DNA of 64,000 nt from Anas platyrhynchos. Its lineage: Eukaryota > Chordata > Aves > Anseriformes > Anatidae. Both the position numbers and the translations under genes were made by a program. A model generated the notes under the pieces. It did not search any database, had not been told where the DNA came from, and saw only the letters and a list, made by a program, of their open reading frames with translations. The stretch is from contig NC_092601.1 in assembly GCF_047663525.1 (NCBI RefSeq), positions 18,623,501 to 18,687,500 on the forward strand, in the 5' to 3' direction. Of this stretch, positions 45,939 to 64,000 are shown piece after piece (positions within the stretch are counted from its first letter, which is position 1; every line of letters starts with the position of its first letter).

Positions 45939-48900
45939 CTGTAGTGAGAGGAGACCGTGAGCTTTCCGATACAGCTGCCCAGAAGGGTTAAAGAACAGAT
46001 CATACTTTTAGATGGACAACTTTCACTCACTGCTTTTGTTCCTTTTGGCTGCCCAAGCTGCCTCTTGCTAGAAACAGCCCTTCTAGCTGTTCCTGAGCAC
46101 TCTGAACGTGGCAGGGAGGGAGGAGAGGCAGAGGAGAGCCACATAAAGCACGTGTGGGCGTTCTCTTGTCTGAATGCCAGATGTGGAGACATGACAGACT
46201 GGGGAGCCCTACCTGTCAGCTGGCATTTGATAATGAAGATTAAGCCTCAGTGAAGGCCAAAATCCAACCGTGGCCTGACAGTACTGTGGCTGTTAGAGTC
46301 AGCAAGGTCCCGTGCAGAAAGTATCTGGCTTGGGTCATAATGCATTTGTTTAGGCAAAAGAGCATGGCACCAAGGCTGCAGGTACCTTCCTGGACTAGTA
46401 GTGACTGACACACACATCTGATAGCAGGGAACCCACCCAGCAGCTGAGATGCTGCCACAGCAGCCCTGTGGGAGAGGAGAGACACCTGCAGACAAGTCCT
46501 GCCATAAAAAGGAGGCACTGAAAATGCCATCGGCAGGACTGCGCGCAGCTGTGGCTCCTCCAAGCAGGGGCATGGTATCGAGGAATGAGGCTGGGGGCTC
46601 AGACCTCACCTGGGCAGCCAGTCCTCCAGCGCCACCCGAGTTTCCTCAGGGTATCTGGTCTCCTTCTTCACCCACTTCAGCCTGTTTGTGATCCTGTGCA
46701 CGTGGGTGTCCACAGCTAGGAAGGGAGAGCCCAGAGTTTAGGTGGGGGGCAGACACGCCTGAATGGAAAGAGCGCAGCCAGGGCTGTTTGTCACAGCAAA
46801 GCAGGTTCAGCACCCTGCAGCAGGTTTCCTCTGTGGCCCTGCAGCAACAAGGCAGGTGAAACAGAAGGGGAGGCTCGCCCGCAGAACAAACAGGCTGGTT
46901 TCTTCCTAGGCACAGAGCCAGGAGCAGGCAGGGTGGATATCTCATACCACGCAGCTAGCTACACGCTGACACAATCTTACAGAGCCTTCCTACAAAGGTT
47001 TCCGCACTCTGATCTAGCAGGCACAGGGCAGCCTGTCCCGGGTTCTCTTCCTCTGGGTGTTTCAGCTGATGTTACGCAAGTTGCAATCTCTGCCCCTTAG
47101 TTTACCCAGATGGAAAACACATTTCATAATGCCTACTAACACAAGAGGGTTTGTGAGGTTTAAACAAATGTTTAGAAAGTGCTTTGAGCTAAAAAGCTCA
47201 GAATGCAAAGTATATTATTGTTAGATCAGCAGCGATAAACCTGTCTCTATGGCTAATTGGGCAAAACCCAGGAAACTGCTGTAAACAGGAAGACTAAGTC
47301 TTGCCTCCTAAATCAAAACTGAACACACAATTATTTGGAAAACAGTTGGCTAGTTTGGCTCCCACTGGACTTCCCTCCCCCACAGCAGGGAGAAACCAGC
47401 CCCCAAACGCTGCTGACTTGCAGAGGAGCCACATTTTGTACAGCTGGCAGGCACCAGTGGGGCTGCAGGGGTCAGCTGCTGCCTGCACTGCCCTGGGGTT
47501 GTGCGCTGGCTTTAGTGGCCTGCAGTCATCAGGTGGCACCGTTACTGGCCTTCCCAGGGCCCTCCATTAAACTGCAAATACTCTTGGAATATTAATCTGT
47601 CCCCAGGGTCCCTGGGCTGCGCTGATCTCCCAGCTCCATCTGCCGGTTGTGTAGTGCAGCCCCGGCCCCATTCCTGAAGGGGCCCAGCTGCAAGAACTAA
47701 AACATCAGAAATTCAGTACCTGCGGGTTGCCTCAGACCGTTTCTTTTTCCAACTCACTGTGAATCACTGATTTCAGCCAACTGGCACTGCAGACTGAGCC
47801 TTGCTTCTGCCCTCTTAAAGGCTTGCCAAACACAAAAATCCTAACCAAGATTTGTTTAAACAGAAACAACCTTGGTAAAAAACAAAACCAACAATAAACC
47901 AACCTCAGACTATCCTAGAGCTATCTGCAAATCACAAACTTATCCTCAACTCCCTTTCACTCAACTCCAAGGAGATTTCAAAGCGTTATCCTCCTAGTAC
48001 ATCTTTTGGGATGCCTACCCAATTAAGCAATACTTGCTCTGCTTATCAGCATCTGAGTGGAGGGAGTGGAACTTGGGAACTAGGGGATTTTTCCTTCAAA
48101 ATTTGGGCAAAACAGTTCATTAAATCCTAGCAACACATCCACTGTGAGTTGCTGCACCCACCCAAATACAAAATATAGTGTGCAGATGACTAAATCAAAG
48201 CAATACTGTTAGGCTCCTCGGGCAGGCAGGTTGCAATGCATCCCCTCTACCCAAGAATGGATTGGGCAGGATTTAGGAGGAGAGGAATGTGGAAAATACA
48301 GTCCAACCTACCTATCCCAGACACACTGTTCCAGGCAATGTTCATGGCCAAGTGGGCCATTTTGGGCCCCACTCCTGGCAGCTTCACCAGCTCCTCCACA
48401 GTGCTTGGTATGTCGCCCCCATACTTCTGCTTCAGGATGGCCGTCGTCTGCTTTATGTACTTCACCTTGTTCTGGAAAACCAAGGGGAAAGGCAGAAAAG
48501 ACAAGTTGCCCTCCAATGCAGAGAAAAGAGATAAACAGCTCAGAAAAAAAAAATAAAACCATTCCTCAGTGTGCGTTATGTGTGAGGCCAGGCGCTGGAG
48601 TTTGCAGAGGGGTGGCAGAGGTCTTTGAGTTCTCCTTGAAAATGCTGAAAGCTGATTAGCTCGAGCCTCCTCTGCACTCTGCAGGCACTGCAGCAAACAA
48701 GCTTGCTGTGAATACAAATTGCTAAAACCAGCATAAAATACAGCCTGTAACTTGACTCCAGGGAAAAGATCACCGCGGGGCATGGAATAGAGGCTGAACG
48801 CAGGCTGGGGTAAGTCTCAGGGGCAGGGCTGCTTCACACCCACCTCCTACCTTCAGCACCTTCTTTCAGCACAGCCACAAGATACAGCCTGCGAGGGCCA

Positions 48901-51333
48901 AGCCACCCACCCCATGTTCCTCTCCACGGCTTCTGAGCCGTCTCTGTCAGCTACATGGGAGCTGAGGACGGTGGAAGAGGTTCCTCCATACGCCTGTCGG
49001 GTGCTGTTGCGGTCCTGCACTCACCCTCCAGAAGCCTACAGGATAAATGATCTGCCCAAGCGTCACATCATCCATCTGCAGAATGCTGTCAACCGTGAGG
49101 CCGCGCTGCCGGAGGCGCAGCATGGCAGCAGACGTCACCTGGTCCTTGGTCTGGCTGGAGAGCATCAGCGACAGCAGGACTTGGTAGCGCATGACCTGGG
49201 GGAAGGAACAGGGAGACACCAAAAGGCTCAGAGAGGATCCTGCTCTGTGGGGCGGGGTTCTCCCACCCAGCACCATCTTTATTCCAGTGTGCTGTTTCAG
49301 CTGTATCCATCCATAACAGAGTGGAAGGCTGAAACAGAAATCGCCTGTAACCTTTCACTGCTACCACAAAACAAAGGGGACAAAAAACCACCTTCAATCT
49401 AAGCAGTCAGCATGCATAAAAGGGCAGAGAACAGCTACTGTGTGCTGGGATCTCACATCCACGGACACCAGTGCTTGGCCACAAAGGGCTAGAGTAAGCT
49501 TTTCCTGATAATGGGATTCTCAGGAGACCCCACAAGTCACAGAAATACAGATATCCGTTTATTATTTATTTTTATTTTTAATATATATAACTTGTGGTAT
49601 AAAGTAGTTTTTGAAAATCCTGTTCTTTTTCCACTAGGCATCAGCAGGAACTGAGCATCTTGCTCCAATGAGCTCCTTGGGAAACCCAATTAAAAATTTT
49701 GGGTGTCTGAGACCGGGGAATGGAGCACAAAACCCAGACGTTCCTCTCACGACATCAGAAGTTGTGTGAAGCGTGTTGGTGCTGCACTGAGGGTTACAAC
49801 ATCCACTTTATGTTGGAAGCAACAACCCCGCTCCCCTGGGGTAAAAACTTTATTTCCTTGTCAGGCAGGATCCCAGGCTCAGCACCAGCCAGGAGGGACG
49901 TGCTCTCTGCACTGCAGCTATACCTGCACAACCCCGCTGAGCCTGCCCGTGGGATCCCCGTGTCCCCTGGCCCTGCAGCCCTGCACTGTGCCACGTCCTT
50001 GCCTTGCTCTGTTTTTTGTACCAATGCAAATGCTGCCCTCAGCAGGAGGTGCCATCTGGGGCCTTTGATTGTGTTCCCAGGCTTGGGGAGCACGCTGCCG
50101 TCCCAGCACGGCCCTGCCTTTCAAGACCCTGTCCTTTAAGGATGACTGTGAGAAGGAAGACAATCTATGCTTCTGTGCTGCTCTGAAGAGCACAAAAGCA
50201 GCCTGGAAAGTTTTTTCTCAGCTCCCCTCACCTTCTCCCTGTGCTGTTTTTCCTCTGTATTAGAGCCATCTTGCTGGATATTTTCCTTGGGCTCCTACAG
50301 AGACTTTTTAAGAAAAAAGGAACATGTCTTCATGCCCTGCAGCCTGCCATGTATTTTCAGGATTTCTACTCCAAAACTGTCTCATTTTTGCCTGCTCTTG
50401 GTTCAGCCTGGTAACTTCTGACAGTTTAAGCTGAGGAAAAGGGCACTTCACAGATGTGTTTGCTTGCTGCTAATGCCCAGCACGGGCTGAATGTGAGCAG
50501 AGAACTGACAGCACCCAGCACCCCGACACGGGGATTGCCCGGAGCCCCCGAGCCAGGAGCAGGAGAGGGAGCAGCCAACTCTCCTCCGCCAGCAGGACAA
50601 ACCACTTCTCTTGTACATGTGCAGTAACCCCCGGTGGGCCCATTCCAGCCCCGAGTCCAGGCGTGCCCTGTATTTCTTCTCCTGCTCTGTGCTTCCAGGT
50701 GCCCGTGGGGCCGCAGGACGCCGTTACCTGCGGGGGAGCGCTGCTGTCATAGCACTTCTCCACTCCCATCTCATCCACGGGAGCATCCCTGGCTCTCCTC
50801 ATCTCCCGGATGCGCTCCAGCTGCTGCCTCCAGTTCTCGGGCTCCCATTTGGGCTCCGGGGGCTCTGGTTCGTAGGCGATGGCGCTGCTCTTCCCCCTCC
50901 TGCTGCGCTTCGGGGCGCTGCCAGCGCTCGGGGCCCGGCTCGCTGCGGGGGGCAGGAGAGAGGCGTGAGCCCGGGGGGCCACCGTTGGCCACCAGAGAGC
51001 TTCCACCACCGGCCCTGAGAGCCCCCGGGACACCCCCGGGGACAACGGGGCGAGGGGCCTGGGGGTGGGGGGAGGCCGGTGCCCAGCGGGGCTCCGCGTC
51101 CAGGCCCCCGGGGCCGGGCAGGACCAGGCCGGGGCCGGGCAGGACAGGACCGGGGCAGGCCCTGGAGCCCCCCCCCGGCCCGCAGCCTCCCCCCCCCACC
51201 ACCGTCAGGGCCACCCGAGCCCCCTCAGCAGGGCCGGGGGCTCCCCGGGAAGGCCTCGGCCTCCCCTCCCCATACCTGCGGCCCCGGTCCCGGCCCTACC
51301 GAGCCGCCGGGCCGCGGGCCCCGCCGCACACAT
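45815..51333 (-). CDS. NTHL1: Endonuclease III-like protein 1 (bifunctional DNA glycosylase/AP lyase), six exons
   Basis: The enzyme removes oxidised pyrimidines such as thymine glycol and nicks the abasic site by beta-elimination, in nucleus and mitochondria (base-excision repair). Exons in transcript order are 51333-51300, 50942-50728, 49195-49025, 48471-48312, 46715-46610 and 45938-45815. The product is 269 residues (human about 304-312), with all phases consistent. A basic PKRSRRGK at 22-29 is a likely nuclear signal. The core runs from [15 protein letters not shown] to the helix-hairpin-helix LPGVGPK, whose Lys177 is the expected Schiff-base nucleophile. Asp196 in AVDTHVHR is the expected catalytic aspartate. 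Cys247-X6-Cys254-X2-Cys257-X5-Cys263 forms the [4Fe-4S] loop. An upstream in-frame ATG at 51426 would add 31 residues, but it lies beyond likely promoter elements. The gene is head-to-head with TSC2. Confidence 0.95.
46610..46715 (-). CDS. NTHL1: NTHL1 exon 5 (catalytic Asp)
   Basis: The exon begins by completing Ala194, followed by [14 protein letters not shown] and ending ALEDWLP plus a split Arg. Asp196 matches the catalytic aspartate of the endonuclease III family. The acceptor is CCTTCCTAG and the donor GTGAGG. Confidence 0.95.
46716..48311. other. NTHL1 intron 4
   Basis: This 1.6 kb intron has no recognisable exon. The 47850-48200 part is AT-richer with A-rich words, but no defined element was recognised. 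Confidence 0.65.
48312..48471 (-). CDS. NTHL1: NTHL1 exon 4 (helix-hairpin-helix)
   Basis: The exon encodes [20 protein letters not shown], then the DNA-binding hairpin [13 protein letters not shown] with nucleophile Lys177. It ends in phase 1 before GTAGGT. Confidence 0.95.
49025..49195 (-). CDS. NTHL1: NTHL1 exon 3
   Basis: The exon has 57 codons in phase 0, [19 protein letters not shown] through IIYPVGFWR, the start of the six-helix barrel. QTKD is a near-invariant family motif. The acceptor is TCCCCCAG and the donor GTGAGT. Confidence 0.95.
49196..50727. other. NTHL1 intron 2
   Basis: This 1.5 kb intron holds an AT-rich stretch at 49550-49610 (ATTTATTTTTATTTTTAATA) and otherwise unique-looking sequence. 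No exon on either strand could be supported. Confidence 0.65.
50728..50942 (-). CDS. NTHL1: NTHL1 exon 2 (N-terminal region with NLS)
   Basis: The exon completes an Ala codon and then reads [20 protein letters not shown], on to [20 protein letters not shown]. The second half matches human [20 protein letters not shown]. The first half is basic and diverged, as expected for the targeting region. Confidence 0.93.
51300..51333 (-). CDS. NTHL1: NTHL1 exon 1 (coding part)
   Basis: Eleven codons plus one base ([11 protein letters not shown]) run to a GTAGGG donor. The start is chosen because the next in-frame ATG upstream (51426) lies beyond two ETS-type sites likely to mark the transcription start. 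The two arginines after small residues could form the start of a mitochondrial presequence. Confidence 0.7.
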
Positions 51334-51404
51334 GGCCCCGGGACTACCGGCCCCAGGCCCCCCCGCGCCGGGACAGCGACGGAAGCGGCGGGGAAGGCTT
51401 CCGG

Positions 51405-51447
51405 GAGGGGTGGGGGGGAGAAGCACCGGGGCCGGGCCTAGCGGAGG
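51405..51447 (+). other. TSC2: TSC2 noncoding exon 1 (5' boundary approximate)
   Basis: A strong donor G|GTGAGC at 51448 ends a GC-rich leader just right of the ETS-type motifs. The next acceptor is the CTAACAG ending at 51778, before the exon with the ATG. Human TSC2 also has a noncoding first exon. The left boundary is a guess from the promoter motifs. Confidence 0.6.
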
Positions 51448-51811
51448 GTGAGCGGCGGTGGCGGCCGGGGGAGGGGGGGGGGGCGGTCTGAGGGGACCGG
51501 GGGGGACCGGGGAGGGGCTGGGGGGGCTCTGCCGAGCCCCGGGGTTGTGGCACGGGGGGGGCCGGGGCCTGCGCCGTGCCCCCGGGGTGGGATGGGGGGA
51601 GCGGGGCTGAGGCGGGGGGAGGGCGGCGGGGGGGCCTCAGGCGGGCTCCTCGCTGCTTCGCCCTCCGTGTTCGGCTCCTGCCTCCTCTAAACGGGCTGAG
51701 GGTAACGCCGGGTGCTGGGGGTGGCAGCGCTGGGCTGGGGGCTGAAGGTCCTTGTCTGGGCCTCCCCCCCCCTAACAGCAACCGATCTGTGCGCAGGGGC
51801 TCGGCGCGGCG

Positions 51812-63798
<11,987 letters not shown>

Positions 63799-64000
63799 GT
63801 AGGGGAAATGTGTGTGTCGGGGGGAAATTACAGGGTTGAGCCTGTATAGTGGAGTATTTCCTTCTCTTTCACTTTTCTAACTTTGCAGCAGTAACTGTCT
63901 GGTTAGTTGGTCTCACTGTTCTCCACCTATACCTATTCCCCCACTCACACATTGCTGAGTGACTTTACCTTCTGCTGGAAGACACTGGTAAATGTAAAAA

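Larger units (their letters stand above)
50700..51760. promoter_or_regulatory. Bidirectional CpG-island promoter of NTHL1 and TSC2
   Basis: The stretch is saturated with CpG and G or C runs and has no TATA box. ETS-type motifs are CGGAAG at 51380-51385 and CTTCCGG at 51398-51404. NTHL1 leaves to the left (ATG at 51333) and the noncoding TSC2 exon 1 to the right (donor at 51448), so fewer than about 120 bases separate the first NTHL1 codon from the TSC2 donor. Head-to-head NTHL1/TSC2 is the known mammalian arrangement. Confidence 0.8.

Overview
The window is vertebrate nuclear DNA with spliced genes, GT-AG introns, CpG-rich promoters and AATAAA poly(A) signals. Protein similarity to human orthologues, compact introns and a very GC-rich first two thirds suggest a bird, possibly a galliform such as chicken. 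The species call is inference: I did not recognise a lineage-specific repeat that would fix it.

Four protein genes can be read, in the order and orientation known from human 16p13.3: NPW (+), NHERF2/SLC9A3R2 (+), NTHL1 (-) and TSC2 (+, cut by the right edge). Positions 1-4200 hold no recognisable gene. NPW (about 4520-6275) encodes the neuropeptide W precursor. Positions 6280-12100 are intergenic, with a minisatellite and several AT-rich islands that could be regulatory. NHERF2 (about 12850-44880) has seven coding exons, an 18.5 kb second intron and a roughly 2.3 kb 3' UTR. NTHL1 lies tail-to-tail with NHERF2 (six exons, 51333 down to 45815). It lies head-to-head with TSC2, and the two share a CpG-rich bidirectional promoter around 51330-51450. 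Twenty TSC2 coding exons (51812-63798) encode the first 786 residues of tuberin.

The genes do not form one pathway. NPW is a secreted peptide that signals through NPBWR receptors. NHERF2 is a two-PDZ scaffold that tethers membrane transporters to ezrin and actin. NTHL1 starts base-excision repair of oxidised pyrimidines. TSC2 is the Rheb GAP subunit of the TSC complex that restrains mTORC1. Base composition changes sharply near the NTHL1/TSC2 promoter: GC-rich to its left, distinctly AT-rich in the TSC2 introns. I found no mobile-element gene, CRISPR array, virus or unknown multi-gene system. The open points are the NPW last exon, the NTHL1 start, the promoter overlap, the AT-rich islands and a tRNA-like relic in the NHERF2 3' UTR.
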